From the NCBI GenBank assembly GCA_052145775.1, contig JBKQNY010000003.1, positions 1-41,538 on the forward strand: DNA of 41,538 nt, given 5' to 3'. How positions within the stretch are numbered: the first letter of the stretch is position 1; the number at the start of each line of letters is the position of its first letter. The notes beneath the pieces were generated by a model that searched no databases, was not told where the DNA came from, and worked only from the letters and a program-made list of their open reading frames with translations. This stretch comes from CAVYPR01 sp052145775. Its GTDB lineage: Bacteria; Actinomycetota; Acidimicrobiia; Acidimicrobiales; RAAP-2. Both the position numbers and the translations under genes were made by a program. Of this stretch, positions 1-8,703 are shown piece by piece.

Positions 1-84
1 CGGCTTCACTCAGAGCTCGGTGACCAGACGCCAGCCGAAATCGAAGCCGACTACCGTCTCCAATCTCAGGCCAATGTGGCGTGA
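1..84 (+). CDS. IS3-family transposase, C-terminal end only
   Basis: The first 27 codons of the window read in frame 1 to a TGA at 82-84. The peptide begins RLHSELGDQTPAEIEADYR, which matches the conserved C-terminus of IS3-family OrfB integrases (the 'HS-LG-SPAE-E' stretch after the DDE domain). The catalytic DDE part lies outside the window. Its place just inside a terminal inverted repeat supports the call. Only the tail is visible, so the subgroup cannot be named. Confidence 0.75.
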   Translation, partial: RLHSELGDQTPAEIEADYRLQSQANVA

Positions 85-99
85 GGAATCCAAACTGGC

Positions 100-127
100 G
101 AGTCTCCGTCAAACCCAGGCCGGTTCA
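100..127 (+). repeat. Terminal inverted repeat of the IS3-family element
   Basis: Read on the minus strand from 127, the end starts TGAACCGGCCTGGGTTTGAC and continues GGAGAC. This is close to the TGAACCGCCCCGGGTTT... ends common in actinobacterial IS3 elements (family knowledge). The partner repeat is outside the window. Confidence 0.65.
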
Positions 128-377
128 ATCCGATCAGCTGCGTGATGAGCGTTGCTGCCGCTTCCCACGCCAACAACCGATCCCGTCGCCGATACTCGGA
201 AACGCGCGAGGTCATGAGCCGGAACGTCTTGGCGACGACGGGATTGACCCAACCGGTTAGCCGGCCGCCGACGGGCCGAGGCACGATCAGGGTTGCCACC
301 ACGCTGACCCCAGTCGCGAGCACAAGCAAGCCCCCGACAGCCGCGGCCACTGAGCGGGCCAGCAGCGGCACCTCCAT
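128..377 (-). pseudogene. N-terminal remnant of an ion-channel-like membrane protein, cut by the IS
   Basis: The minus-strand frame starts at ATG 377-375, with AAGGAG about 7 nt upstream. It encodes about 83 native residues before running into the IS end at 127; the remaining codons to a stop at 66 are IS sequence. The peptide has one hydrophobic segment (VGGLLVLATGVSVVATLIV), then a basic stretch ending SEYRRRDRLLAWEAAATLI. The order of membrane segment, 'VPRP', and 'Y-RRDR-LA' resembles the start of actinobacterial two-TM potassium-channel-like proteins, but this is recalled family knowledge and only moderately certain. The pore and C-terminal parts are missing. Confidence 0.45.
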
Positions 378-452
378 AGCCTCTCCTTCGATCAATGACG
401 ATCCCGAACGTAGCCGTTCAAGACTTGTCCAACCCGCCCGGCGGCCAGACAC

Positions 453-612
453 CGGGTAAGCGTCCCGCCGGGAAGTCGAAGGAGAACGACACCGGTGAAC
501 CTCACCGATTCTGACCTCAACCCGCTCTGTTGGACGGGTGCCTCAAAACAATGACACGGCTACTCCGATGCTTACGGGATCGCCTGCTACTCAGGGCAGT
601 CGAGCCAGTTGC
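453..612. other. Intergenic stretch, nothing recognised
   Basis: Between two gene remnants. No convincing reading frame, hairpin or promoter was seen. Confidence 0.4.
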
Positions 613-1719
613 TCAAGCGTCCCTAGTTGCCATTCTCCACGCGCCCAAGACCGTCCACACCACTAGCCAGGCCGCGATCACTGCGGCCGCGATGGCCGTC
701 GACTCCGGCACCAAGTACGACGAGTCTCGAAGGCCAGCGGGCCCGTTCACGATCCCGTAGTTGATACCAATCCCGGCCGGTTCCAGATGGGCCACAGCCA
801 ATTCGATGACTAAAGCTCGTTGAAGGTTGATCAGGTAGGGAAACGGAATCTTGGACGACAAGAGGAATGGTCGGAGGATGATCTCGTACACGATCATGAG
901 GATGATCGGAACCAATCGCTGTCCCATGAGAGAGGCCAGCCCTAGACCGAAGACGTAGGCGACGATCACCTCCAGCTCGAGCCACAGTCCCACCTTGGTC
1001 ATCAAACTTTGGGGCGGCGAGTTGTAGGTCACGGCGTAGGTCGGATAGTTCTGCTCGGCCTGTCGCTCGGCTAGCGCCCTGGACAACGGGGTGTTTGGTT
1101 CAGCTTCGTTCTCCGGGCATGGCCCGTTGGAGGGGAAGTCGCAGATGATCAGATTCGGATGGTCGGCGGCCCAGGATTCGTATCCATGGAGGGACAGGCC
1201 GAGGGGCACGGTGGTGCCCTGGAAATCGAAACTGGACGGCGCGGAGAAGACGCAGACCGTGCAGATGATGGTGAATGCGACGGCCACCAGGGGGATGATG
1301 ATGGCCAAGCCGGCCGGGATGCGGGCCAGGTAGAGTGCCACTCTCGAGCGCCCGGTCACCACCTGCTGCGTGAACATCCCGTCGGCGAGGTCGGAGCAAC
1401 CCGCGGTGGCCCCCAAGGTCATGGCGGCGATGAATCCGAAGATGTAGAGCACACCGGCGATGAGGGAGGTGAACACGTCGAATCCACCAGCCGGCCCGTA
1501 CGACTACGGCATGAAGGCGTGCAGCAACAGCCGGATGACGAGGAAGAGAGTCGGGAGCCCGATCACCAATGCGATCAGGGTGATCATGAGCCCCCGACGC
1601 TTGCGCAGTTCCGTGAACCTGGTTGCGATCATGCTCCGGGTAGGGATCCACGATCCTCGGCCGTCACCTCCACCATCGACCTCTGCCGGACCCCGAGAAC
1701 CGACGTTGGGCGCGGTCAC
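613..1719 (-). pseudogene. ABC-2 type transporter permease broken by an in-frame TAG
   Basis: Two minus-strand segments in the same frame form one protein: 1719-1507 (71 residues, first membrane helix near residues 45-68) and 1503-613 (about 296 residues with several membrane helices). They are separated only by TAG at 1506-1504, and the sense reading runs on as SYGPAGGFDVFTSLIAGVLY, so there is no frameshift. The layout fits ABC-2 family permeases: an N-terminal cytoplasmic stretch with FTELRKRRG, helix 1, a large extracytoplasmic loop rich in N, P and Y, then four or more helices. The start is GTG at 1719 or ATG near 1632. No ATPase gene adjoins it. A nonsense mutation is most likely; readthrough or a sequencing error is possible. 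Confidence 0.65.
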
Positions 1720-2217
1720 GTCTTCGAGTCGCCTGACCGCCCGGTCACCTTGCGGGATGACGGCTGAGCCTTCGAGTCCGAGTTCGACGTGTCATCGGGC
1801 AAGTCACCAGGTTTCCACAGCGGTGCTCGATCCTGCCGCATTCTGCCGTCCCATCGGGGAAGGTTGACAAGGACTCGTTGAGGGATGCTGCCCCGGCGGG
1901 ATCACCCGATCCACGGTGGGCAGGGACGGCGTTCAGACCACGCGAACATGCCGGGATTGTGCGGGCCGGCCGAGGGCCCTGCAGGCTTTGTTGGTTCTCT
2001 CCCCTGGCCAGCAGCCCATGTCGCGGACATCGTGGGGGCGGTGCCTAACTGACGCCAGGCGGCCCGCACGTGGAATCCGCCCGGCCCGTCGGCTCCGCAC
2101 GAGATGACCTCGTCGGTTTCATCGGTGGCTGCTCGTGGACGGCAACTGCCCCCTACCGCTCCTTGAACTCAACCAAGTCGCGGCGCCCAGAACGCTGCCG
2201 GGTGGGTGCAACAGCCA
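1720..2217. other. About 500 bp without a supported gene
   Basis: Short frames occur on both strands, but none shows a ribosome site plus family likeness. On the minus strand the permease frame is open back to a stop near 1794 without a usual start codon, so nothing upstream of the permease (such as its ATPase partner) remains recognisable. Confidence 0.4.
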
Positions 2218-2400
2218 CTACTTCGGCCCGAAGTATCTGCCACTCCACCTGCAGACAAGAACCAACTGGCCGTTTTCGAGTGCTTGGAACTCATCGGTGC
2301 GCACGTACTGGGGTTGCTGGCCATCGCGCATGACGATGCACACGTGTTCGGTGTCCGAGTCGACCACATGTTGGGTGCCGTCCATCGGTCCGCCGTCCAA
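2218..2400 (-). CDS. Small conserved hypothetical protein, 60 aa
   Basis: A short soluble protein with the pattern DGGPMDG near the start, DTEHVCIVM in the middle and CRWSGRYFGPK at the end. Similar short proteins with a DGG-(L/M)DG start and a RWxGRYFGP end occur in actinobacteria, but I know no function. An AGGAGG sits at 2414-2409. The GTG at 2409 overlaps it, whereas TTG at 2400 lies 8 nt downstream, so TTG is preferred. There are no membrane segments and no operon partner. Confidence 0.5.
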   Translation of the reverse strand: MDGGPMDGTQHVVDSDTEHVCIVMRDGQQPQYVRTDEFQALENGQLVLVCRWSGRYFGPK

Positions 2401-2665
2401 GACGGCCACCTCCTAAGGGTCACTCCCTGCACTTCAGACCATTGTTGGAAGCATCGCATTGGCTGCCCCCGGCTTCAGCGGCATCGCCCCTATCGCCGAA
2501 TCCAGGCGCGTACGGTGAGTTGCCCCGAACGCCGGCTCGGGGCCATCTCCTACCGAATGATGGCGAGGACTCGACCTCGAGGACGATCCCCCAGCATTCC
2601 CGAACCTATTGAGAACCAGCACAGGGTACAAGTGCGCCCATGCGTCGATCCGGCGTCTCTTCCCG

Positions 2666-4354
2666 CTACGACCATTGGCGGGCGTTGCGAAGGGCGGTAG
2701 CCATGATGGTCAACGTGGGGTTGTGCCCCCCCGATGAGGGGAAGAGGCTGCCGTCCGAGACGAACACGTTGTCCAAGTAGTGATACCGGCCGACCCCGTC
2801 GGTGACGCTCGTCGCCGAGTCCGATCCCATCCGCATCCCACCCATCAGGTGCTCGGTGTCGGGAACTGTGCCCGAAGCGATCGGGAACTGCGACGACGGC
2901 AGCTCGGAGATGGCGATGGTCACGTCGGCGCCGGCAGCCTTCAGGATCGACTCGATCCACGGCATGTAGAAGGCCTGTGCAGCGAGCTCGTGGCGGCCAG
3001 GGCCGTAGGTGACTCTGGGGACCAGGTAGCCCCGCCAGTCCCGAGTCTTCGGATCGAGATCCACCCGGTTCGACGGGTAGGGCAGGTCCTCGCCGACCAA
3101 GGTGATGCCGGCCAAGCGGTCGCGCAGGAGGCTGTCGCGCATCAGCTGCTTGAAGTCCGTGCCGAAGGGCTTTGTCGGCGAAAGAACCGAGAGGATCTCC
3201 TGGTAGTTGGCAGCCTCATCGAGGGGGAGCTGGCTGCCACCCATCTCCAGGGTGCCGCCGCGGAAGTAGGGCAGTCCGGCGCCCCTCGCCGCTGTCCGGG
3301 CGCCGGGGAAGTCAGGGTCGGCAAAGTCGTCGAGATCGTGGGTCAGGCCCCGGCCGCGGTGGGCGTGCAACCGCTCCGAGAAGAAGACCCCGGTCCCGTC
3401 GGTGAACCAGTGGAACATGACGTAGCGCCCGATCGTGTCGTCGGGGTCCGGGAGGCCCGAGAGGAGGGCCAGCCGCGGCGTCTCGATGGCGTTCATCGCC
3501 AGGACGACCAGGTCCGCCCGCTCGGAGAGAGGAGCGCCTTGCGAGTCCAGCCAGGTCACACCGGTCGCCCTCCGTCCCCGCGTGGTGATCTTCACCACGG
3601 TCGACTCCACGCGTAGTTCAGCTCCGTGCAACAGGGCCTGGCGCAGAGGGGCGAGGGCACCCACCCGGGCCATAATCGGGCATCCGTACCCGACGCAGAA
3701 CCCGCAGTTGTTGCAGGCCGGGCGGCCGGCGTAGGGACGGCTGTTGATGGCCATCGGCACCAGGAACGGGTGCAGGCCGAGGGCCGTACCGCCCTCGGCG
3801 ACGCGGGTCGACGAGTACTGGGGAGGCCCGGTCGGCATCGGGAACGGGCGACTCCTCGGCGCGTGGGCCAGGGTCGTCTCCGCTGGCAGGCCTGCCACGT
3901 CGCCCGCCACGCCGATGAGGGCCTCGATCTCGTCGTAGTACGGTGCGATCTCCTCGTAGGTGAAGGGCCAGTCGGTCACCTCCGCTGTCGGCTGGGGGCC
4001 GAGCATGGTGAGCTTCTGGAAATCGATGTCCCAGAACCTGGGCGTCTTGGCGTCCCAGTGGGCCGTGCCGCCGCCCACCGTCTGAGGCAAGCTCTGCACG
4101 GTCCCGGTGTACGGCTTGGAGTCGGTGTCGGACGACCTGTAGACCCGAGGTTCTGCGGTCGGGTCCTGGCGGCCGAAGTGTCGGTCGTGCTTCAGCTCGT
4201 CGTTGGAGAAGTGCGTCCCGGGGCGCTCCGTCGTGAGGTCCTCGAAGTAATTGGGCCCCTTCTCGAGGATGGTCACGTCCCAGCCCCTCTCGGCCAGCAC
4301 CATCGCGGCGATCGACCCGCCGGGCCCGCTCCCGATCACCAGGGCCCGCCCCAT
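2666..4354 (-). CDS. GMC family FAD-dependent oxidoreductase (gluconate/glucose dehydrogenase large-subunit type), 562 aa
   Basis: A flavin dehydrogenase of the glucose-methanol-choline family, expected to oxidise an alcohol or sugar hydroxyl. Visible features are the FAD-binding GSGPGG at residues 8-13, EKG at 31-33, GGGTAHWDAKTPRFW near 94-108, the late HLMGGMRMGSD, and the C-terminal SSGGHNPTLTIMATALR typical of the family. Cysteines 214, 217, 220 and 225 form C-x2-C-x2-C-x4-C, as in bacterial gluconate and FAD-glucose dehydrogenase large subunits, where nearby cysteines bind an Fe-S cluster. The ATG overlaps the stop of the upstream gene as TGATG, so the two are translationally coupled. 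It has no export signal of its own and probably travels with the Tat-bearing partner. The longer open frame upstream is a shadow of that partner. The substrate is unknown. Confidence 0.88.
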   Translation of the reverse strand: MGRALVIGSGPGGSIAAMVLAERGWDVTILEKGPNYFEDLTTERPGTHFSNDELKHDRHFGRQDPTAEPRVYRSSDTDSKPYTGTVQSLPQTVGGGTAHWDAKTPRFWDIDFQKLTMLGPQPTAEVTDWPFTYEEIAPYYDEIEALIGVAGDVAGLPAETTLAHAPRSRPFPMPTGPPQYSSTRVAEGGTALGLHPFLVPMAINSRPYAGRPACNNCGFCVGYGCPIMARVGALAPLRQALLHGAELRVESTVVKITTRGRRATGVTWLDSQGAPLSERADLVVLAMNAIETPRLALLSGLPDPDDTIGRYVMFHWFTDGTGVFFSERLHAHRGRGLTHDLDDFADPDFPGARTAARGAGLPYFRGGTLEMGGSQLPLDEAANYQEILSVLSPTKPFGTDFKQLMRDSLLRDRLAGITLVGEDLPYPSNRVDLDPKTRDWRGYLVPRVTYGPGRHELAAQAFYMPWIESILKAAGADVTIAISELPSSQFPIASGTVPDTEHLMGGMRMGSDSATSVTDGVGRYHYLDNVFVSDGSLFPSSGGHNPTLTIMATALRNARQWS

Positions 4355-5106
4355 CAGCTGGACTGGATCAGCTTGAGGAGCTGTTGCCCCACACCCGACG
4401 GCACATAGACGTCGGGACCGTCGGAATCGGAGACCTCCCGGTCGGTGTAGCCCGTCGGCTGCCTGTCTCCGGGGAACTTGATCTCCTCCCATCCCACCAG
4501 GTTCGCGTTGCCGCCGTACTCCGGCGCCGAGTACATGCCCTCGATGGCGTGGGTCAGGAGCAGCTGGGTGAAGCCCTTCGGGTTCTTGCCCAGCACGGCG
4601 TCCTGCGTCTGCGGCGTGGCGGCGGCGAAGTCGCCCCCGGCCAGCCGGTCGAGATCGGCGACACCCCGCTCGTACTGCCGTCGTAGGCCCGCGAGCCGCT
4701 CCGACCAACCGACTTTCTGCGCGGCCGTCAACCCGATAAAGGTCGCCATGTCGTCCGTGGGATTCCCGGCGCGGTTGGAGAATGGGCCATCGGCGTACAC
4801 CTCGGCAGGGCTGACCGAAAGCGCCCCGAGCATGGTGTCGATGTACCGCGTGACGTTGGCCTCGCGTGCCCCGGGATGGCCACGCTCGATCGAATCGTCC
4901 TGGGGGCCGGGAATGAGCCTGGCCGTGGCAGCGCGAACGACGGCCGCCTGGTGAGCATCCAGCACCCGAAGGCCTCCGGAAGCGCCGGCCGCGCTGGCGC
5001 AACCCTCGATGAAGTCGGCCGGCAGGAGGGCCGCCAGTCCGATCAGCCCGGAACCCTTGAGCACCGTGCGACGGGAGAGGTACGGCACGAAGCTGCAGTC
5101 TGACAA
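4354..5106 (-). CDS. Tat-exported gluconate 2-dehydrogenase subunit 3 family protein, 250 aa
   Basis: Small subunit of a membrane- or periplasm-facing GMC dehydrogenase. The N-terminus has a twin-arginine motif, SRRTVLKG (residues 11-18), then a hydrophobic stretch (GLIGLAALLPADF) and a Cys in EGCASAAG that could be processed. The mature part has the family's pattern of DAHQAAVVRAATARLIPG near residue 50, a helical middle, and LLTHAIEGMYSAPEYGGN-N--GW near 185-206. The start is TTG at 5106; GTG seven codons in is an alternative, and neither has a strong Shine-Dalgarno. In FAD-glucose dehydrogenases the equivalent subunit carries the large subunit through Tat. No cytochrome subunit gene adjoins, so the electron acceptor is unclear. 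Confidence 0.85.
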   Translation of the reverse strand: MSDCSFVPYLSRRTVLKGSGLIGLAALLPADFIEGCASAAGASGGLRVLDAHQAAVVRAATARLIPGPQDDSIERGHPGAREANVTRYIDTMLGALSVSPAEVYADGPFSNRAGNPTDDMATFIGLTAAQKVGWSERLAGLRRQYERGVADLDRLAGGDFAAATPQTQDAVLGKNPKGFTQLLLTHAIEGMYSAPEYGGNANLVGWEEIKFPGDRQPTGYTDREVSDSDGPDVYVPSGVGQQLLKLIQSS

Positions 5107-5292
5107 GGTGCCATCTCTACGTCAACAACCCGTGCGGGCACCGACCACGCGGCGGACGCGGTGTGTGCGATGCCATCGAAATGACCGCACCCGCGCAGTC
5201 TGTAACCCTGACGTTGAGAGCACACGGATGGGGAGCCGGGTCTATTGGTATGGAAGAGTGGCCGATCGAAGGAGGCCACGGAGGGGACACAA

Positions 5293-6885
5293 TTGCCGTA
5301 CGAACGAAGCCATGCCCTGGACCACGTCGTGGTCGTCCTCTTCGAGAACCGGTCCCTCGACAACGTGCTCGGTCGCCTCTACGGTCCCGGGGACAAGAAG
5401 ACCTTCGAGGGCGTGCTCGGCAAAGACCTGAGCAACCCCATCCCCGAGTGGGCCGAACACGGTGCAGGCCGCAAGGTGGTTCCCTACGGCGTCGCCACCG
5501 ACATGGACTCGCCCAATCCCGATTCCGGCGAGGAGTACTTCCACACCAACACCCAGCTCTTCAACACTCTCGACGACCAGACCAGGTTCAAGATCGGAGA
5601 GGGCGTGAGCGCACCGTGGAACGCTCCGCCGCCTGGAGCGACGCCGACCATGGATGGCTTCGTGACCGACTACATCTCCACCTTCACCGGGGAAGTAGGA
5701 CGCCAGCCCACGTATGACGAGTACGCCCAGATCATGACGGGCTACATGCCTGAGCAGCTCCCGGTGCTGAGCGGCATCGCACGCGACTTCGGTGTGTTCG
5801 ACCACTGGTTTTCAGAAGTCCCCTCCCAGACTTTCATGAACCGATCGTTCTGGACTGCGGCCACGTCGTCGGGACTGGTGGTGAACAGCCCGGCGACCAA
5901 GTGGATGACGCAGAACGATGCCGAGACCATCTTCGAGCGCCTGGAAGCCCACGGCAAGACCTGGAAGGTCTACGTCTGCGAGCCGATGTCCCTGTCCTTC
6001 ACCGGCGTCATCCACTTCTCCCGATTGCAACACCGCCTGGCCACGCATTTCGTACCGTTCAGCGAGTTCGAGAGAGACGCCGCCGCGGGCACCCTGCCCG
6101 ACTTCTCACTCATCGAGCCGGACATGGCTTCGGGACACAACGATTACCACCCCGCCCTGAGCCGTTCGATGATCGGCAACAACGCAGACTTCGGATTCGA
6201 CCCCCCGTCGTCGCTGCTCGGGGGCGAAGCATTCTTGGAGCGCATCTACGATGCGTACCGGTCCATGACCTCGCCCTCGGGGACCAATGTCTGGAATACC
6301 GCCCTGTTGATCGGCTGGGATGAGCCGGGTGGCACCTATGACCATGTGGCACCGGGACCAGTCCCACCGCCCGACGCCGCTGCGCCAGCGGGGGAACTCG
6401 GCTTCACCTTCGACCGCTCTGGCTACCGAGTCCCAGCGATCATGGTCTCCCCCTGGGTTGAGCCGGGATCGGTCTACAACGAGGAGTACCGCCATACCTC
6501 CCTGATAGCCACGCTGCAGAAGGTGTGGAGTCTCGGTGATGCGTTCACCCAGCGGGATGCCGCAGCGCGCACCTTCGAGGGGGTGTTCTCACTCGAAGCC
6601 CCCCGTGATCCGGCGACGTGGGCAACGGTCGAGGCCCAGCCGGTGCCCCAATGGACGCTGGACATCGTCGCTGCAGGTGGAGCACTCAGTACGCTCGGAA
6701 AGGCCATCGGACCGGGAATGATTACCGCTGCGAAACAGCTGGGAGTTCCCCTGCCTTCAGAGCTCGACGGACCCGATGCAGAGTTCACCCCTGAACTCCT
6801 TGTCCAGTTCCTGAGGCAAATCTGCTGGCATCTGTTTCCGCGGCTGGAGCCGAGCGGCGCGACAAGTGTGAGAACTGCCCCATAG
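5293..6885 (+). CDS. Phosphoesterase family protein (phospholipase C / acid phosphatase type), 530 aa
   Basis: A member of the alkaline-phosphatase-like phosphoesterase family (PF04185 type) that hydrolyses phosphate esters. The metal/nucleophile motif FENRSLDN is at residues 17-24. Further family blocks are LSGIARDFGVFDHWFSEVPSQT, a DMASGHNDYHP stretch, LLIGWDEPGGTYDHVAPGP, and YRVPAIMVSPWVEPG followed by YRHTS. I chose TTG 5293, which has GGAGGGG six nt upstream; the longer frame from 5245 has no such site. From this start the catalytic motif comes almost at once, so no signal peptide is seen, unlike most secreted relatives. It is divergent from the GMC operon across about 190 bp. The substrate cannot be told. 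Confidence 0.85.
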   Translation: MPYERSHALDHVVVVLFENRSLDNVLGRLYGPGDKKTFEGVLGKDLSNPIPEWAEHGAGRKVVPYGVATDMDSPNPDSGEEYFHTNTQLFNTLDDQTRFKIGEGVSAPWNAPPPGATPTMDGFVTDYISTFTGEVGRQPTYDEYAQIMTGYMPEQLPVLSGIARDFGVFDHWFSEVPSQTFMNRSFWTAATSSGLVVNSPATKWMTQNDAETIFERLEAHGKTWKVYVCEPMSLSFTGVIHFSRLQHRLATHFVPFSEFERDAAAGTLPDFSLIEPDMASGHNDYHPALSRSMIGNNADFGFDPPSSLLGGEAFLERIYDAYRSMTSPSGTNVWNTALLIGWDEPGGTYDHVAPGPVPPPDAAAPAGELGFTFDRSGYRVPAIMVSPWVEPGSVYNEEYRHTSLIATLQKVWSLGDAFTQRDAAARTFEGVFSLEAPRDPATWATVEAQPVPQWTLDIVAAGGALSTLGKAIGPGMITAAKQLGVPLPSELDGPDAEFTPELLVQFLRQICWHLFPRLEPSGATSVRTAP

Positions 6886-7304
6886 TTTCCGGCTGCGAGT
6901 GTCGTCTGGGCCTCCTCTCGCCGGCTCATGGGCACCGACCCGCGGCGGCACTAGACCCGCGCATCGGTGCGGCTCTCATCATGGGTGGCAGTGGTGGGCA
7001 CTTGCGGACGGCGCAAGGCGCCGACCACGCCTCCAACACATGAGCGCTGCAGCTCTGATGCGTTCCCCGTCACGGGCCGATGGGTCGCAATCCGCCCAGC
7101 ATGGCTGCTGCAGGAACGCCTACCTATCTATGTACGAACGCTACTGCGCCCTTTTGCATCGGATCACCCGCTTGCTCCGCCGAGGCATGCATTTCAAGAG
7201 TGGGCAATTCCCAGGCATCGGGTGGGACCAAAGCCCCTTCTAGTATCGGCCCGCGTGCGGGAGAGTGGTGGTGAGGAAGCATCTTTGATTTGAAAGGACG
7301 TCCG
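6886..7304. other. About 420 bp intergenic, nothing recognised
   Basis: Lies between the phosphoesterase and the histone-like gene. Short frames are present, without a ribosome site or family likeness. The last part should hold the promoter of the downstream gene, but no clear -35/-10 pair was identified. Confidence 0.4.
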
Positions 7305-7739
7305 ATGGTTGATTCACGGGATCTAGGCCAGCGGCTGGAGGACTTGGCCGACAGAACGCGCGACGAGCTCCTGCAGGCAAGCCGCCAGTTCGCAGATGGC
7401 ATCATGAAGCGGAGCGGGCGACTCATTAGCCCGTCTTCTCAGGAGTCCAACAGTGCGGTCGAAGAAGCGTTCAACTTCGCTGAGCGGGTCCTCAAGGCTC
7501 AGCTCAGATTGTTAAGCGATCTCGGCAAGACCCTCAGTGAGGAGTCGGGTCGCGCGGTTGAGAGTGGTCGCAAGGCGCTGGCCGCAACGGCCAACAAAGC
7601 CCCGGCCAAGAAGCAGCCGGCGGCCAAGAAGGCTCCGGCCAAGAAGCAGGCGGCGGCCAAGAAGGCTCCGGCCAAGAGGAAGGCGGCCGCCAAGAAGGCT
7701 CCGGCCAAGAGGACCGCGAAGAAGGCTTCGACGGCATAG
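7305..7739 (+). CDS. Lysine/alanine/proline-tailed histone-like protein, 144 aa
   Basis: The N-terminal 95 residues look helical and charged (DLGQRLEDLADRTRDELLQ, then AFNFAERVLKAQLRLLSDL). Residues about 96-144 are a very basic tail built from an 11-residue repeat, AAAKKAPAKK(Q/R). Such tails are known from histone H1-like proteins and from the C-terminal extension of mycobacterial HupB, where they bind DNA. The N-terminal part here is not recognisably HU, so DNA or polyanion binding is inferred from the tail alone. The start is ATG 7305, with GAAAGGACG upstream; an in-frame start at 7290 is less well placed. Monocistronic. Confidence 0.75.
   Translation: MVDSRDLGQRLEDLADRTRDELLQASRQFADGIMKRSGRLISPSSQESNSAVEEAFNFAERVLKAQLRLLSDLGKTLSEESGRAVESGRKALAATANKAPAKKQPAAKKAPAKKQAAAKKAPAKRKAAAKKAPAKRTAKKASTA
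7593..7724 (+). repeat. Four tandem 33-bp coding repeats
   Basis: Copies start at 7593, 7626, 7659 and 7692 with period 33. The later three begin AAGAAGGCTCCGGCCAAGA; the first is degenerate. They encode the basic tail of the histone-like protein and are a likely site of length variation. Confidence 0.8.
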
Positions 7740-7988
7740 GGGCGACCGGCGCGATCGTTTCGGCGGGACCCGGAAGTCGTTTCAGCGGATCTAGCTGGGC
7801 GCCGGGTGGTCATACCCCCTAAGGCTCGGCCCCTGTGCGCCCAGAGGGTGACCCCGAACAATGGCTCGGGACCGATATGAGCGGCCTGATCGAGCTGGCG
7901 GTTTGCTGAGCGCGAGCGCGCCCACCTCAAGGCGAACATCGCTGCCAACTCCGCTCACCGACTGGCACGCGAGCCATCCCGGCTCTTT
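7740..7988. other. Convergent intergenic stretch
   Basis: Separates the histone-like gene from the TetR gene, which end towards each other. No clear hairpin with a T-run was seen. Confidence 0.35.
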
Positions 7989-8696
7989 TCAGCGACCTCC
8001 GGGGGTCCCGATGCCGCGGTAGATGAGCCCCCACAGCTCTTCGGCGGCGCCGTCGTCGGCCTTCATGGCGGCACCGCCGATCGTGGAGGAGAAGGCGTTG
8101 AACATGATCGACTGCAGCACCACGCCGGTGAGCCGGCCGGAGAGGTAGTCGGCGCGCACGGCGCCGGCCGAGGCCGCCTTGGCGAGGAGCTCCTCGACCA
8201 TGGTGACCAGGGGGACGAAGGCCCGCGCCGCCTGCTGGGGGTGCTCGGTCAGCAGCTGCCAGGCGAACTCGGCCATGACCGGCAGCGCCAGGGTGTGGTC
8301 GCGGCTCGAGGTCTGCTCGGGACGGCACAGCTCGTGGTACTCGACCACGAAGAGGTGCAGCCGCTCGATGGGGTCCTCCACCCCCTCCAGCCGCTGGTCG
8401 AGGTACTCGGCGGTGGAGTTGACCGACTCCTCGAACAGCGCCAGCAGGAGCTCGTGCTTGCCCTCGAAGTACTGGTAGAAGCTCCGCAGCGACTGCCCGG
8501 AGCGCTCGACCACCTCCTGGACGGTGAAGTCCTTGCCGAGCCCGGAGTTGACCAGCTCGAGGGCGGCGTCCATGAACCGCTGGACCCTGCTCTCGGCGCG
8601 GGTCCGGGCCGAGTCGAGCGAGCGGGCCACAGCCAGCTCGCGCCAGCTCAGGCCGTCTTCGATCGACGGTACGGCAGCGGGTTCGTCCGTCGTCAT
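7989..8696 (-). CDS. TetR/AcrR family transcriptional regulator, 235 aa
   Basis: The N-terminal helix-turn-helix covers about residues 40-85: RVQRFMDAALELVNSG, FTVQEVVERSGQSLRSFYQYFEGKHELLLALFEE. The remainder is a helical ligand and dimer domain. It is the last gene of the minus-strand ligase/dehydrogenase run (53 bp after the crotonase) but also has its own likely leaderless promoter at 8704-8709. Context suggests it senses an acyl-CoA and represses the neighbouring catabolic genes. It is one of two TetR genes in the window, and either could bind the shared inverted repeats. Confidence 0.92.
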   Translation of the reverse strand: MTTDEPAAVPSIEDGLSWRELAVARSLDSARTRAESRVQRFMDAALELVNSGLGKDFTVQEVVERSGQSLRSFYQYFEGKHELLLALFEESVNSTAEYLDQRLEGVEDPIERLHLFVVEYHELCRPEQTSSRDHTLALPVMAEFAWQLLTEHPQQAARAFVPLVTMVEELLAKAASAGAVRADYLSGRLTGVVLQSIMFNAFSSTIGGAAMKADDGAAEELWGLIYRGIGTPGGR

Positions 8697-8703
8697 GGGC
8701 GCC

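Larger units (their letters stand above)
1..127 (+). mobile_element. Right end of an IS3-family insertion sequence
   Basis: The transposase tail is followed by about 40 nt and then a terminal repeat that ends in CA at 126-127, as IS3-family ends do. The left end lies outside the window. DNA to the right (from 128) belongs to an interrupted gene on the other strand. A 3-bp target duplication could be ATC at 128-130, but it cannot be checked without the other end. Confidence 0.7.

Noticed and set aside
7593..7724. Regular 33-bp repeats as a CRISPR array
   Set aside because: The copies are contiguous with no spacers and encode a basic protein tail.
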